Shown: piece after piece, positions 9,574 to 19,928 of the stretch | Numbering within the stretch: position 1 is the first letter of the stretch | Layout: each line of letters starts with the position of its first letter | DNA from: an uncultured Acidobacteriota bacterium | GTDB lineage: Bacteria; Acidobacteriota; Vicinamibacteria; Fen-336 | Assembly: GCA_902826455.1 (NCBI GenBank) | Contig: CADEEV010000009.1 | Location: 1 to 64,000 of the forward strand | DNA length: 64,000 nt | Reading direction: 5' to 3' | Translations under genes and position numbers: made by a program | The notes under the pieces: model-generated | What the model was told of the DNA's origin: nothing | Seen by the model: the letters and a program-made list of their open reading frames with translations, nothing else | Database searches by the model: none

Positions 9574-11847
9574 GTGCCCATGAAGGACCCGGTCTGCGGC
9601 ATGACGGTCGACCCGTCGGCGTCCGCCGGCGCGTTCCGCCATGCCGGGACGACCTATCACTTCTGCGGCAAGGGCTGCCTCGAGCGCTTCGCCGCCGACC
9701 CCGAGCGCTACCTGCGTCCGCGCGCCGCCGCCCCGAGCCTGCTCGAGCCTCCGCCGCGGACGACCACCCCCTACACCTGCCCGATGCATCCGGAGGTGCG
9801 GCAGCTGGGTCCCGGAGCCTGCCCGCTGTGCGGCATGGCCCTGGAGCCGCTCACGCCGACCGCAGACGCACCCGACGACCGCGAGCTGCGCGACATGAGC
9901 CGGCGCTTCTGGATCGCCCTGGCCCTGACCCTGCCGGTCTTCGTCTGGAGCATGGCAGCGATGCTGCCGGGCGTCCCGCCTTCGCTGCCGTGGCTCGAGC
10001 TGATCCTGACGACGCCCGTCGTGCTCTGGGCCGGCTGGCCCTTCTTCGAGCGCATGGCCGCCTCGCTCGCCCGCCGCAGCCCGAACATGTTCACGCTCAT
10101 CGGTCTCGGTACCGGGGCGGCCTACGCGTTCAGCGTCGCGGCGACCCTGGTCCCGGCCTGGTTCCCCGACTCCTTCCGCGGCCACCACGGGCAGGTCGAG
10201 CGCTACTTCGAGGCGGCGGCCGTGATCGTCGTGCTCGTGCTCCTGGGGCAGGTGCTCGAGCTCCGCGCGCGCCGCCGCACCGGCAGCGCCCTGCGCGCGC
10301 TGATGTCCCTTTCCCCGAAGACCGCACGCCGCCTCTCGAGCGACGGCGGCGAAGCGGACGTCCCGCTCGAGGCCGTCGTCGTCGGAGACCGGCTGCGGGT
10401 GCGGCCCGGCGAGAAGGTCCCTGTCGACGGCGTCGTCCTCGAGGGCTCCAGCCTGGTGGACGAGGCCATGCTTACGGGCGAGCCTGTCCCGGTCGGGAAA
10501 GGGCCCGGCGACGCGCTCACGGGCGCGACCCTCAACGGCACGGGCAGCCTGGTGATGCGGGCGGAGCGCGTCGGCTCCGGCACGATGCTGGCGCAGATCG
10601 TCGCGATGGTCGGCGTCGCGCAGCGCAGCCGCGCGCCCATCCAGGGACTCGCGGACCGCGTCGCCGCCGTGTTCGTGCCGGCCGTGCTCGCGACCGCCGT
10701 CCTGACGTTCGTGACCTGGGCCTGGCTGGGACCCGAGCCGCGGCTCGCCCACGCGCTGGTCCATGCGGTCGCGGTCCTCATCATCGCGTGCCCCTGCGCC
10801 CTGGGCCTCGCCACGCCGATGTCGATCGTGGTCGGCATCGGCCGCGGCGCCGGCCTCGGCGTGCTGGTCAAGGACGCGACCGCCCTCGAGCGCCTCGAGG
10901 CCGTGGACACCGTCGTCCTCGACAAGACCGGCACGCTGACCGAGGGCCGTCCCCGCGTCGTGGCCGTGGAGGCCGCCCCCGGTTTCCGGGAGGACGACGT
11001 CCTGCTCGGAGCCGCGAGCCTCGAGCGCGCGAGCGAGCATCCGCTGGCCGCCGCCGTGCTCGCCGCCGCCGACGGCCGCGGCCTGGCACCCGAAGCCGTC
11101 ACGGCCTTCGAGTCGCACACGGGCCACGGCGTCACCGGCCGCGCCGGCGGCCGGCAGCTGGCCCTGGGCAGTGCCGCGCTCGTCGCGCCCGGACCTCTGG
11201 CCGCTCGCGTCGATGCGCTGCGGGCGGAGGGCCGCACGGTGCTTCTGCTGAGCCAGGACGGCGCGCTCGCGGGACTGCTCGCGATCGAGGATCCCGTCAA
11301 AGCCACGACGCGCGAGGCCCTGGCCGGGCTGAGGCGCGAGGGCCTGAAGATCGTGATGCTCACGGGCGACCACCGCGTCACCGCCGGTGTCGTGGCGCGG
11401 GGCCTCGGCATCGACACCGTGATCGCCGACGTCCGGCCCGCGGACAAGGCCGCGGCCGTGAAGGCGCTGCAGCAGGAGGGCCGGCGCGTGGCGATGGCCG
11501 GCGACGGCATCAACGACGCCCCGGCGCTGGCCCAGGCCGACGTGGGCGTCGCCATGGGCACGGGCACGGACGTGGCCATGGAGAGCGCCGGCATCACGCT
11601 CGTCAAGGGCGACCTGCGCGGCCTGCTGGCAGCGCGCCGGCTGTCGCGCGCCACCCTGCGGAACATCCGGCAGAACCTCTTCTTCGCCTTCGCCTACAAC
11701 GCCCTCGGCATCCCGGTCGCGGCGGGCCTTCTCTACCCGAGCTTCGGCCTGGTGCTGTCGCCGATGCTCGCGGCGCTCGCCATGACCTTCAGCTCGGTCT
11801 CTGTGATCGGGAACGCGCTGCGGCTGCGGTCAGAGCGCCTCGGCTGA
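9574..11847 (+). CDS. P1B-type heavy-metal translocating ATPase with YHS domain
   Basis: Copper/heavy-metal export pump, 757 residues. N-terminal YHS domain (DPVCGMTVD to about 48), then a heavy-metal-binding motif [20 protein letters not shown] (67-86) instead of an HMA CxxC domain. Core blocks are TGEP (301-304), metal-transport CPC in [13 protein letters not shown] (406-408), phospho-Asp450 in [16 protein letters not shown] and [10 protein letters not shown]. The CPC favours Cu(I)/Ag(I). GTG start chosen because AGGAG lies 8 nt upstream; -10 TAGACT is at 9544-9549. Its 3' end overlaps the convergent SGNH gene by 59 bp. Confidence 0.94.
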   Translation: MPMKDPVCGMTVDPSASAGAFRHAGTTYHFCGKGCLERFAADPERYLRPRAAAPSLLEPPPRTTTPYTCPMHPEVRQLGPGACPLCGMALEPLTPTADAPDDRELRDMSRRFWIALALTLPVFVWSMAAMLPGVPPSLPWLELILTTPVVLWAGWPFFERMAASLARRSPNMFTLIGLGTGAAYAFSVAATLVPAWFPDSFRGHHGQVERYFEAAAVIVVLVLLGQVLELRARRRTGSALRALMSLSPKTARRLSSDGGEADVPLEAVVVGDRLRVRPGEKVPVDGVVLEGSSLVDEAMLTGEPVPVGKGPGDALTGATLNGTGSLVMRAERVGSGTMLAQIVAMVGVAQRSRAPIQGLADRVAAVFVPAVLATAVLTFVTWAWLGPEPRLAHALVHAVAVLIIACPCALGLATPMSIVVGIGRGAGLGVLVKDATALERLEAVDTVVLDKTGTLTEGRPRVVAVEAAPGFREDDVLLGAASLERASEHPLAAAVLAAADGRGLAPEAVTAFESHTGHGVTGRAGGRQLALGSAALVAPGPLAARVDALRAEGRTVLLLSQDGALAGLLAIEDPVKATTREALAGLRREGLKIVMLTGDHRVTAGVVARGLGIDTVIADVRPADKAAAVKALQQEGRRVAMAGDGINDAPALAQADVGVAMGTGTDVAMESAGITLVKGDLRGLLAARRLSRATLRNIRQNLFFAFAYNALGIPVAAGLLYPSFGLVLSPMLAALAMTFSSVSVIGNALRLRSERLG

Positions 11848-13672
11848 GACCCCGCACCTCGAGCCAGCGCGCGAGGGCCGCCGCCGCGGCTTCCTGACCG
11901 GCCGCGTTCCAGTGGGAGTCGTCGGGAAAGTAGAGGTTCGTCCCGGCGGCCACCTCGCGCTCGAGCCCCGGCGTGAGGTCGAGGAACGGGATGCCTTCCT
12001 CGGAGCAGAAGTCCCGCATCAGGCCGTTCAGGGCCAGGCGATGGGCCATCAGCGACTCGTACGCGGGGGCCTCGGGATCGTGCAGCGCGGCGCGGAGTGC
12101 CGCGCTGCGGGCCTCCGGTGCGAAGGCGTCTTCGAGCAGCGGCAGGTAGACCTGGGCCTTCGAGGGCACGAACATCACCGCGAGCTCGCCGCCCCCCGCG
12201 GCGACGAGCGCCTTCATCTCGCGATACGCCCCGCGCGTGAGCTGCCAGCGCCGCGACGCGGCCAGCTCCTCGGTCGAGTAGCGCAGACCGTTCAGGTACG
12301 CGGGCAGGAACGCGAAGCGCAGCGTCCGACCGCGGACCGGGAGGGCGAACAGGCCGCGATCGAAGAGCGGAGCCGCGTCGTCGCGCCCCGTGGGGTCCTC
12401 GCCGTCGAAGGCGACCGCGGTCGGCGCCTTCCGTGAGGCCTCGAGCGCGTGCTCGCGCCAGCGCGTCGCGAGACCCTGCCGCAGGCTCACGACGTAGAGC
12501 TGGTCGAAGCGCGCGATGACCTGCTTGAAGCGCCAGCCCGCGCTCGACGTGGGCGCTCCACCGCGACCGTGGTTGTCCGCGAAGCGCTCGGCGTCCTGCA
12601 GGTCGTTGCCGGCGAAGAACGCGACGATCACGAGCGGAGGCCGACGGGGGAGAGCGTAGTCGCGCAAGGCCAGCAACTCCTGCTGCGGTCCGAAGCCCGC
12701 GGTGCCGTAGTTGCGCACCCGCACGCCGGTCTTCTCGGCGAGGCGCGATGGCCAGCTGAGCTCCGCCGGCAGGGTCATCGCGTCGGTGAACGAGTCCCCG
12801 AGGGCCGCGATGTCCTCGAATCCGCCAGAGCTTGCCGGGTTGCGGAAGCCGTCGGGATCCGTCTCGAAGGGGAAGCGGTAGGGCGCGTGGCGCACCAGGC
12901 CGGGCGGCAGGAACCCCATGCGGACGATGTCGCCGTGCTGCCATTCGCAGAACGTGCGGACGCCCGGGGCGAGACGGGAACCGTAGCGCGGCGAGTCCTG
13001 CCAGCGCGGATCGCGCTGCCGCTCGCCGAGATCGCGGCGCTCCTCGGCGATCCAAGCGGGCAGGTGGGTGCCGGCGAGGCGCAGGCCGGCCTCGAGGACG
13101 AGGAAGCACACGAGGGCCGTGAGAGCGGCCGTGAGCGCCGCGAAGAGAGGAGCGCGAGTGCCGACGGGCCGGATCGCGCCCGGCCGGAATGCCCGCGCCG
13201 CGACGAGGCCAGCCACGAGGAGCGACAGCGCCACGAGCTTGGGCACGGCGCTAGCCTCGCGCCAGAGCCGCGGGTCCAGCCAGCGCACCTCGCCGCGGTT
13301 CGCGAGCTCCAGGCGTCCGGAGAGCGGCGGCACGTCGAGGACGATGTCGGTGGGTCCCGTCAGGGTGCGGCGCGCGAGCAGGCGGCGGCCGCCGGCATCG
13401 AGGATGGCGATCTCCACCGTCGCGTCGGCGCTCGGCACGGCACGCACGCGCAGCTGGGACGGGGCCGGCAGGTCGACGGGAAAGGCCACGCGATCGGCCG
13501 GGGCGCTGAGGATCTGGGGCTCGACGCGATCGCCCACGATCTCGAAGCGCTGCCGGCTGAGGACCGTCTGGCCCTGGGCCGGGGCGTCCTCCAGGTACAG
13601 GCGATAGGTGCTCGCGTAGAGCCACTGCCGGACCAGCAGGATCGTGACGATCGCCGCCGCGCAGCCGGCCAC
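11789..13672 (-). CDS. Membrane-anchored SGNH/GDSL hydrolase-like protein
   Basis: About 627 residues from a GTG at 13672; the frame stays open upstream without an ATG, so the start is uncertain. An N-terminal anchor ([15 protein letters not shown]) precedes a beta-rich extracytoplasmic region, two more spans ([19 protein letters not shown] and [20 protein letters not shown]), and a C-terminal SGNH domain. That domain has block I in [15 protein letters not shown], block III in [11 protein letters not shown], and a D-x-x-H in [12 protein letters not shown]. This resembles polysaccharide O-acetyltransferase partners of the AlgX/AlgJ kind. It lies directly downstream of the Calx-beta gene, possibly coupled. 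It overlaps the P1B ATPase gene by 59 bp. Confidence 0.8.
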   Translation of the reverse strand: MAGCAAAIVTILLVRQWLYASTYRLYLEDAPAQGQTVLSRQRFEIVGDRVEPQILSAPADRVAFPVDLPAPSQLRVRAVPSADATVEIAILDAGGRRLLARRTLTGPTDIVLDVPPLSGRLELANRGEVRWLDPRLWREASAVPKLVALSLLVAGLVAARAFRPGAIRPVGTRAPLFAALTAALTALVCFLVLEAGLRLAGTHLPAWIAEERRDLGERQRDPRWQDSPRYGSRLAPGVRTFCEWQHGDIVRMGFLPPGLVRHAPYRFPFETDPDGFRNPASSGGFEDIAALGDSFTDAMTLPAELSWPSRLAEKTGVRVRNYGTAGFGPQQELLALRDYALPRRPPLVIVAFFAGNDLQDAERFADNHGRGGAPTSSAGWRFKQVIARFDQLYVVSLRQGLATRWREHALEASRKAPTAVAFDGEDPTGRDDAAPLFDRGLFALPVRGRTLRFAFLPAYLNGLRYSTEELAASRRWQLTRGAYREMKALVAAGGGELAVMFVPSKAQVYLPLLEDAFAPEARSAALRAALHDPEAPAYESLMAHRLALNGLMRDFCSEEGIPFLDLTPGLEREVAAGTNLYFPDDSHWNAAGQEAAAAALARWLEVRGLSRGALTAAAARSRSQRPS

Positions 13673-13749
13673 GCGCGCGAGCCATCCCGTTCGGTCGAGT
13701 CGCAGACGAAGCCTCCCGGAGGGAGGCGCTGCAACTGCGGTGCCAGTGG

Positions 13750-16407
13750 CTAGATCAGGTCGTTGTCGACGATCGTGACGACGCCCTGGCCGTCCGCGAT
13801 CGTGGCGTTCGTCGGCAGGCTCAGGTTCACGGCGAAGGTCTCCGAGAACTCGAAGGCCGTCGTGTCGCCCTTCACCTGGACCGTGACGCTCAGGTTCGTG
13901 ACGCCGGGCGCGAAGCTCAAGCTGCCGCTCGTCGGCACGTAGTCGACGTTCGCGGCGGCGAAGCCGAGGCCGGAGCCCAGCTCCGCGGTCGCGTAGTCGA
14001 CGGTCACCGTGGCCGTGGACGCGGTCGAGAGCGTGACGCTCAGGACCACGTTCTTCGTTCCGGCGTTGCCCTCGGTCACCGATTTGTCGCCGATCGAGAG
14101 GGTCGGCGGCGCGTCGTCGTTGTTGACGATGCCGACGCCCCGGCTGTCGAGGATCGTCAGGCCCGTCGGGCTCGACAGGTCGACCACGAAGGCCTCGTTG
14201 GGCTCCAGGGTCGGGTCGCCCTTGACGGCGATCGTGATCGTCTTGCTCGTCTGGCCCGACGTGAACGTCAGCGTCCCGGACTTCGCCGTGAAGTCGGACG
14301 GCGACGTGGCCGAGCCGGGGCTCGTCGCGTAGTTGAGCGAGACGGTCGAGGTGGGCGCTGGCGACAGCGTGACCGTGAAGACGGCGCTCGTGGTGCCCGC
14401 GTCCCCTTCGGACACCGTGACGTCGTCGATGGAGGCGAAGATCTCGGGAGCCGCCGGATCGTCGTCGACGATCGTTCCGCTGGCCGCGGACACGCCCAGG
14501 TAGGCGTTGGTGGCCGAGACCAGGTTCACGAAGAACGTCTCGTCCGTCTCGTGGACGGCATCGCCCTTCACGGTCACGGTGAACGTCCGCGTCACGACCC
14601 CCGGGTTGAAGGTCAGCGTGCCGCTCTTCGCCACGTAGTCGTTGCCCGCCACGCTGGCCGTTCCGTCGGCGGTCGCGTAGTCGAGGGTGACCGTGCGCGC
14701 GCTGGCGGCGCTCAGGGTCGCGGTGAACGTGACCGTGTGGGTGCCCGACGCGCCCTCGGCCGTCGAGACGTTGTCGATCGTCACGAGAGGCGCCGCGTCG
14801 TCGTTGATGATCGTCACGACGCCGGTGGCCTGGGAGATGATGGCGTTGGTCACGTTCTGCAGCGCCACCGAGAACGTCTCGTCGTCCTCGTCGATCGCGT
14901 CGCCGTTCACGATCACGGTCGCGGTCTTCGTGTCCTCGCCCGGCGCGAAGGTGAGCGTCGTGAGGGCCTTCGCGACGTAGTCGCTGCCCGCCGTCGCGCT
15001 GCTGCCGGCCGCCACGGTCTTGTACTTCACCGTCACGGTGCTCGAGGACGGCGGCGAGAGGAAGACCGTCAGGCTCGCGAGCTGCGTGCCGGCGTTGCCC
15101 TCGAGGAGCGCGACGTCCGTGAGGTAGAGCGCCGGCCTCTCGCACTCGTCGCCGATCCCGTCGTGGTCCTCGTCGGCCTGGGTCGGGTTCGCGGCGAGCG
15201 GGCAGTTGTCGATGCCGTCGAAGAAACCGTCGCCGTCGGTGTCGACCGCGCCGTCGAACGAGAGTCGATAGGCGACGCCGCGGCCTTGAGCGCCGCCCGA
15301 GTCGGTGACGCCGTAGAAGCCGCCGTCGGCGCCCAAGATCAGCCCGCCGAAGGGGAACGAGCCCGTGGGCTCGGCGAAGTCGTGTCCCAGCCCGTAGCCG
15401 GCTCCGTCGTTCGTGACGCGGAACGCGGCGCCCACGCCCGTCGAGCCGCCGCCGTAGGCCGTGCCGTAGAGCGCGCCGTCCTCGCCGACGGCGACCCCGA
15501 CGTAGGGGTTCGAGCCGAGCGTCGAGTTGAAGTTGTGGATCACCGCGAAGCCGGCACCGCTCGTGGCGAGGCGGAACACCGTCCCGAGATCGAGGCTGCC
15601 TCCGAAGACCGTCGTACCGTAGAGCGTTCCGTCGCCGCCCTGGACCAGCGAGCCGAGGAACGGATAGGCGCCCTGGGCGCCGTCGAAGCTGTGCAGGACG
15701 CCGAAGCCGTTGCAGTCGGTGCCGATGCGGAACATCGTGCCCTTCGTCGCGGCGCCGCCGGCGTAGGTCGCGCCGTAGAGCAGGCCGTCGCTCGCCAGGA
15801 GCAGGCCGCCGTAGGGGAGCGCGGCGTCGACGCTGCCGTCGAACTCGTGCAGCACCTCGAACGTGGCGCCGTCGGCCGCGAGCTTGTAGACCGTCCCCTG
15901 CTCGGAGCTTCCGCCGCCGACCGTCGTGCCATACAGGAAGCCTGCGGAGTCCTGCACCAGGCCCGCGTACGGGTAGCCGCCGTCGGTCACGTAGTCGAAC
16001 TCGTGGAGCAGCGTGAAGCTCGAGCCGTTCGCCGCCATCCGGAACACGACGCCGACCTCGCCGGCGCCGCCCTGGGACGCGGTCCCGTAGAACGCCCCGT
16101 CCTGGCCCTGGATCAGGTTGCCGTAGGGCGTCATGCCGTCGAGACCGCCGAACGAGTGGAGCACGGTGAAGTCGGAGCCGTCGGCCGACATGCGGAAGAT
16201 GCTGCCGAGCCCGGAGCTGCCGCCGCTCGTGGTCATGCCGTAGAAGTCCCCGTCGCTCGCCTGGACCAGGCCCACGGGGAGGTTCGATCCCTCGGCCGCC
16301 GAGAACGGGTGGAGGACGTCGTAGGTCTGGGCTTCGGCCGCGGCAGCGAAGAAACACGCGGCGAGACCCGCCAGGAAGAGCGTCCGGAGCGACCGACCTG
16401 CCTGCAT
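13750..16407 (-). CDS. Secreted GloVer-repeat / Calx-beta repeat protein
   Basis: 885-residue exported protein. A signal peptide (RTLFLAGLAACFFAAAAEAQ) precedes about eight GloVer-type repeats of roughly 40 residues (consensus LHxFxxxxGxxPxxxLxxxxDGxxYGTTxxGG, residues about 28-390). A calcium-binding type-3-like segment (DTDGDGFFDGIDNCP) follows, then four Calx-beta domains of about 115 residues, each ending in an NDD/DDD loop. The C-terminus VVTIVDNDLI has no visible anchor. It is presumably a calcium-stabilised surface adhesin or matrix protein. The upstream spacer holds a palindrome at 16489-16504. Confidence 0.88.
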   Translation of the reverse strand: MQAGRSLRTLFLAGLAACFFAAAAEAQTYDVLHPFSAAEGSNLPVGLVQASDGDFYGMTTSGGSSGLGSIFRMSADGSDFTVLHSFGGLDGMTPYGNLIQGQDGAFYGTASQGGAGEVGVVFRMAANGSSFTLLHEFDYVTDGGYPYAGLVQDSAGFLYGTTVGGGSSEQGTVYKLAADGATFEVLHEFDGSVDAALPYGGLLLASDGLLYGATYAGGAATKGTMFRIGTDCNGFGVLHSFDGAQGAYPFLGSLVQGGDGTLYGTTVFGGSLDLGTVFRLATSGAGFAVIHNFNSTLGSNPYVGVAVGEDGALYGTAYGGGSTGVGAAFRVTNDGAGYGLGHDFAEPTGSFPFGGLILGADGGFYGVTDSGGAQGRGVAYRLSFDGAVDTDGDGFFDGIDNCPLAANPTQADEDHDGIGDECERPALYLTDVALLEGNAGTQLASLTVFLSPPSSSTVTVKYKTVAAGSSATAGSDYVAKALTTLTFAPGEDTKTATVIVNGDAIDEDDETFSVALQNVTNAIISQATGVVTIINDDAAPLVTIDNVSTAEGASGTHTVTFTATLSAASARTVTLDYATADGTASVAGNDYVAKSGTLTFNPGVVTRTFTVTVKGDAVHETDETFFVNLVSATNAYLGVSAASGTIVDDDPAAPEIFASIDDVTVSEGDAGTTSAVFTVTLSPAPTSTVSLNYATSPGSATSPSDFTAKSGTLTFTSGQTSKTITIAVKGDPTLEPNEAFVVDLSSPTGLTILDSRGVGIVNNDDAPPTLSIGDKSVTEGNAGTKNVVLSVTLSTASTATVTVDYATAELGSGLGFAAANVDYVPTSGSLSFAPGVTNLSVTVQVKGDTTAFEFSETFAVNLSLPTNATIADGQGVVTIVDNDLI

Positions 16408-16488
16408 AACTGCTCCCTGGAGGGGGAACCCCGGACCGCGGGTCGCAATACGATAACAAAGAAGCCAGGGTCCTGCTCGCCGAGGCCG

Positions 16489-16504
16489 CCGTTTCTACAA
16501 ACGG
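16489..16504. promoter_or_regulatory. Inverted repeat CCGTTT-CTAC-AAACGG, putative operator
   Basis: Perfect 6-bp arms around CTAC in the 180-bp divergent spacer between the Calx-beta gene and doxX. Its inner 14 bases (16490-16503) match the kaiC-upstream palindrome at 4268-4281 in 13 of 14 positions. It lies about 90 bp from both start codons. Confidence 0.4.
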
Positions 16505-16587
16505 TCGCGCGCTCCGCTCGTGCGGCGCGCGTTTGCCGGCGAACCTGCGGCACCGAAATTGCTCCCTTCGCTTCGTTGGAGGCGTGC

Positions 16588-16968
16588 ATGGAGCGATGGC
16601 TGGGCCGGTACTCGAGTGCGATCTACGCCGCGATGCGGCTGGTGGTCGGGGCCGCCTTCGCCTGCCACGGCGCGCAGAAGCTGCTCGGAGCGTTCGGCGG
16701 CACCAGGGCCACGGAGCTGCAGGGCCAGATCGCCGGCACGATCGAGCTCGTCGGCGGGGCGCTGATCGCGGTCGGCCTCGCCGCCGGCTGGGCCGCTTTC
16801 CTGGCCAGCGGCCTGATGGCCTTCGCCTACTTCATGGTGCACGCGCCCAAGGGCTTCTGGCCGATCGAGAACAAGGGCGAGCTCGCGGTCGTCTACTGCT
16901 TCCTGTTCCTCTTCATCGCGTCGCGGGGCTCGGGCGACTTCAGCGTGGATCGACTGGCGCGGCGATGA
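16588..16968 (+). CDS. DoxX family membrane protein
   Basis: 126-residue inner-membrane protein of the DoxX family with four hydrophobic segments, including AAMRLVVGAAFACHGAQKLL, GTIELVGGALIAVGLAAGW, FLASGLMAFAYFMVHAP and LAVVYCFLFLFIASRG. The FACHGAQKLLGAFGG motif is typical. DoxX proteins are linked to redox stress and thiol homeostasis in other bacteria. The ATG at 16588 has GGAGG 6 nt upstream. Its stop overlaps the next small gene (ATGA), beginning a three-gene operon. Confidence 0.9.
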   Translation: MERWLGRYSSAIYAAMRLVVGAAFACHGAQKLLGAFGGTRATELQGQIAGTIELVGGALIAVGLAAGWAAFLASGLMAFAYFMVHAPKGFWPIENKGELAVVYCFLFLFIASRGSGDFSVDRLARR

Positions 16969-17132
16969 AGCCCACGACTCCCGAGCCGAAGGACAAGACG
17001 CCGCGCGAGCAGCACACGGGCGTCACCCAGGGCTGGCAGTCGGGCGTCGGGGACACGTTCCCCGACACCCATGCAGAGCCGTCCCCGGAGAAGGAGCCGC
17101 ACGAGACGGAAGCGGAGAAGGAGACCCGATGA
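16965..17132 (+). CDS. Small hydrophilic protein between doxX and FMN-barrel gene
   Basis: 55-residue ORF, very rich in Lys, Glu, Pro and Thr (KPTTPEPKDKTPREQHTG, then [18 protein letters not shown]). It is probably intrinsically disordered, with no membrane span. It overlaps the upstream doxX stop and the downstream split-barrel start, each by the ATGA tetranucleotide, so it is embedded in a translationally coupled operon, which supports real coding. No family recognised. Confidence 0.65.
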   Translation: MKPTTPEPKDKTPREQHTGVTQGWQSGVGDTFPDTHAEPSPEKEPHETEAEKETR

Positions 17133-17629
17133 CCGACAAGCACGTCGATCCGGTCGCGCACCTCAAGCAGATGCTGAAGGAGTTCACCACCGCGATGCTC
17201 GTCACGCGCCGCGACGACGGCGGCCTGCGCTCGCGGCCCATGGCGATCGCGGAGGCGCGCGTCGACGGCGTCATCTACTTCTCGACGGCCATCGACTCGC
17301 CGAAGATCGAGGAGCTCGCGTCCGACTCGCGCGTGAACGTGGCGCTCCAGTCCGGCTCGCGCTTCGTCTCGATCACCGGACGCGCCCGCGTGGTGCGGGA
17401 CCGCGCCCTCATCGAGCGGCTGTGGTCCGAGGCCTGGCGCGTCTGGTTCCCGGGCGGCAAGGACGATCCCACGCTCTGCCTGATCGCGGTCGAGCCCGAG
17501 GAAGCGGAGTACTGGGACCAGTCGGGCGCCAAGGGCATCAAGTCGATGTTCCAGATGGCGAAGGCCTACGTGAGCGGCGCCCAGCCCGAGGACTTCGACC
17601 GGGAGCAGCACAGCAAGTTCAGGGTATAG
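17129..17629 (+). CDS. Pyridoxamine 5'-phosphate oxidase-like FMN split-barrel (general stress protein 26 type)
   Basis: 166-residue cytosolic flavin-binding split barrel. Landmarks are [60 protein letters not shown] and the C-terminal [20 protein letters not shown] typical of the GsP26 subgroup. Such proteins bind FMN, but their substrates are largely unknown and many respond to oxidative stress, consistent with doxX in the same operon. AGGAG lies 6 nt before the ATG. The 3' end overlaps the convergent kinase gene by 11 bp. Confidence 0.88.
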   Translation: MTDKHVDPVAHLKQMLKEFTTAMLVTRRDDGGLRSRPMAIAEARVDGVIYFSTAIDSPKIEELASDSRVNVALQSGSRFVSITGRARVVRDRALIERLWSEAWRVWFPGGKDDPTLCLIAVEPEEAEYWDQSGAKGIKSMFQMAKAYVSGAQPEDFDREQHSKFRV

Positions 17630-19826
17630 GCGGGTACAGCCGGTCGAACTCCGGGTCTCCGTGGAGCGGCGCCAGGTCGGGATCGCGCCGCGTCCAGTTG
17701 GCGTCGCGCCAGCCCACGTTCCAGGCCTTGGCGAGCGTCGCGACGGCCTCGTCCTTGAAGCCCATCAAGCAGAAGGTGCAGGCGGCGTTGTACAGGACCG
17801 TCGCGTCGTTGGGCCGTAGCGCGATCGCCAGGTTCGCCTCGGCGCGCGCCTCCTCGTTGCGGCCGATCGACGCGTAGTCCGCCGCGAGCAGGGTGTGGGC
17901 CCTGCCGTCCTCGGGCACGTTCTTGAGGTGCGTCTCGAAGGCGAGGATCTCGCGCTGCCGGAGGTTCTCGAGAGCTTCCTTCTTGCCCAGGGCCGACAGC
18001 GAGTTGGAGATCGGCACGTAGACGTTGTAGTCGGCGCCGCTCGCCTCGAGGGCGGAGTCGGCGATGCGCGCCACGTCGTGGTAGCGCCCGGCCGCGAACA
18101 TCGCGCGCAGGATCAGGTAGTACGCCCCTTCGCAGTCGCGCTTGCGCTCGATGGCCGTCTCGGCCAGGCGCACGGCGTGCTCGTGGTCGCCCTTCGCGTA
18201 GAGGATCCAGCCCTGGGCCACCAGCACCTCGGGCGCGTCCTTCGCGAGCTCCGCCGCGCGCCGGGCGGCCGCCTCGGCGCGCTCGATCCACACGGGGATG
18301 CCTTCGTAGTGGAAGTGGTACTGGGCGCAGACGTGGGCGATCGCGGCGTAGGCGAGGGCGAAGCCCGGGTCGAGGGCGACCGCGTTCTCGAACATCTGGA
18401 GCGCGAACTGCAGGTCCTGGCGCGTCAGGCGCCGCGTGAAGCTCTTGCCGCGCAGGTACTGCTCGTAGGCCTGGAGGTTCTCGGTGGGCTTCGCCGCGAG
18501 GGCCTCCTTCTCCTGGGGCGAGAGCGTGATGCGCAACGCCTCGGCGATCTTGCGGGCGATCTCGTCCTGCACCTCGAAGACGTCCTGCATCTCGCGGTCG
18601 TAGCGCTCGGACCAGAGCGGGAAGTCGGTCTTGGTGTCGACGAGCTGGGCGTTGATGCGCAGCCGATTCCCGGCGCGGCGCAGGCTGCCGGTAAGCACGA
18701 AGGCGGCGCCGAGCTGCTGGCCGATCTGCAGCGCCGTGATCGGCTTGTCGCGGAAGGCGAGCACGGTCGGCCGCGAGAAGATCTTGAGCTCCTTGATCTT
18801 GAACAGCTCCGTGATGATGTCCTCGGTGACGCCGTCGCGCAGGTACTCGTCTTCCTTGATGCCGCTCAGGTTCTCGAAGTAGAGGACGGCGACGGACTTC
18901 TGGGTCGCCTTGACCGCGCCGCCCCGCGAGTCGCCGCCCTCGCCGCGGCGCGCGCCCGACGACACGTCGCGCTTCAGACGCATCAGGTCGGTCTTGAGAT
19001 CGCCGGCATGCTGATAGCGCAGGTTGCGGTCCTTCTCGAGGGCCTTGCCCAGGATCCGGTCGAGATCGGCCGGCAGCGCCGCGTTCGTCTGGGCCAGGGA
19101 CATCGGCTCGCGGTTCAGGATCGCGTCGAAGACGACGGCCGACGTGTCGCCCGAGAACGGCAACGTGCCCGTGGCCATCTGGTACAGCACGGTGCCGAGG
19201 GAGAAGATGTCGGTGCGCGCGTCCGTGAGCTGGCCGCGAGCCTGCTCCGGCGACATGTAGGAGACGGTCCCGAGCGTCGCCCCCGCGCGCGTCAGGTGCT
19301 CGGGCTGCGCGGCCGTCGGCGCTTCCGAGCCCGCCTCGCCGCCCTTCGCCGCGCCGCGCTCGATCTTGGCGAGGCCGAAGTCGAGGATCTTGAGCTGGCC
19401 GCGCGTGTTGAGGAACACGTTCGCCGGCTTCAGGTCGCGGTGCACGATGCCCTTGGCGTGGGCCGACTCCAGGGCGTCGGCCACCTGGATCGCGAGGTCG
19501 AGGAGCAGGCCGAGCTCGAGGGCGCCCTTCTGCAGCCGCGCCGCGAGCGTCTCGCCTTCGAGGAGCTCCATCACGATGAAGTGCTGGCCCTCGAACTGCT
19601 CGATCGCATGGACGGTGCAGATGCCGGGATGGTTGAGCGCCGAGGCCGCGCGCGCCTCGCGCTGGAAGCGCTCGAGGGCCGCGGCGTCCTGGGCCATGTC
19701 GGGCGGCAGGAACTTGAGGGCCACCTGACGGCCGAGCTGCGAGTCCTCGGCCTCGTAGACGACGCCCATGCCGCCGCTGCCGATCTTCTTGGTGATCCTG
19801 TAGTGCGCGACCGACTGCCCGATCAT
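17619..19826 (-). CDS. Ser/Thr protein kinase with FlgO/TolB-like domain and TPR repeats
   Basis: 735 residues from ATG 19826, chosen because GAGG lies just upstream and the kinase domain begins 8 codons later. Kinase (8-270): glycine loop [33 protein letters not shown]. No membrane span follows. Residues about 310-440 hold a [20 protein letters not shown] to LTGSLRRAG domain, common beside adenylate cyclases and kinases in Acidobacteriota. TPR repeats fill the C-terminal third. Likely a cytosolic signalling kinase with TPR-mediated partner binding; targets unknown. Confidence 0.92.
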   Translation of the reverse strand: MIGQSVAHYRITKKIGSGGMGVVYEAEDSQLGRQVALKFLPPDMAQDAAALERFQREARAASALNHPGICTVHAIEQFEGQHFIVMELLEGETLAARLQKGALELGLLLDLAIQVADALESAHAKGIVHRDLKPANVFLNTRGQLKILDFGLAKIERGAAKGGEAGSEAPTAAQPEHLTRAGATLGTVSYMSPEQARGQLTDARTDIFSLGTVLYQMATGTLPFSGDTSAVVFDAILNREPMSLAQTNAALPADLDRILGKALEKDRNLRYQHAGDLKTDLMRLKRDVSSGARRGEGGDSRGGAVKATQKSVAVLYFENLSGIKEDEYLRDGVTEDIITELFKIKELKIFSRPTVLAFRDKPITALQIGQQLGAAFVLTGSLRRAGNRLRINAQLVDTKTDFPLWSERYDREMQDVFEVQDEIARKIAEALRITLSPQEKEALAAKPTENLQAYEQYLRGKSFTRRLTRQDLQFALQMFENAVALDPGFALAYAAIAHVCAQYHFHYEGIPVWIERAEAAARRAAELAKDAPEVLVAQGWILYAKGDHEHAVRLAETAIERKRDCEGAYYLILRAMFAAGRYHDVARIADSALEASGADYNVYVPISNSLSALGKKEALENLRQREILAFETHLKNVPEDGRAHTLLAADYASIGRNEEARAEANLAIALRPNDATVLYNAACTFCLMGFKDEAVATLAKAWNVGWRDANWTRRDPDLAPLHGDPEFDRLYPPIP

Positions 19827-19928
19827 CACGGCGCCTCGCTCTCGGTGGGGAAGCGCGATGCTATGCGCCGCCGCCGCTCCGCGCAATCGACCCCCGGCGT
19901 AGAATCCCGCCATCCTCGGAGGCCCGGC

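Noticed and set aside
13672-13749. Possible frameshift or lost start of the SGNH gene
   Set aside because: The frame is open and the membrane anchor complete; a GTG or coupled non-ATG start explains it without assuming a mutation.
11789-16459. One continuous minus-strand open frame of more than 1500 codons
   Set aside because: Only its last part (from about 13700 down) is a gene, the SGNH protein. The first part is an Arg/Gly-rich out-of-frame reading of the Calx-beta gene, which has its own frame with clear repeats and stops at 13750.
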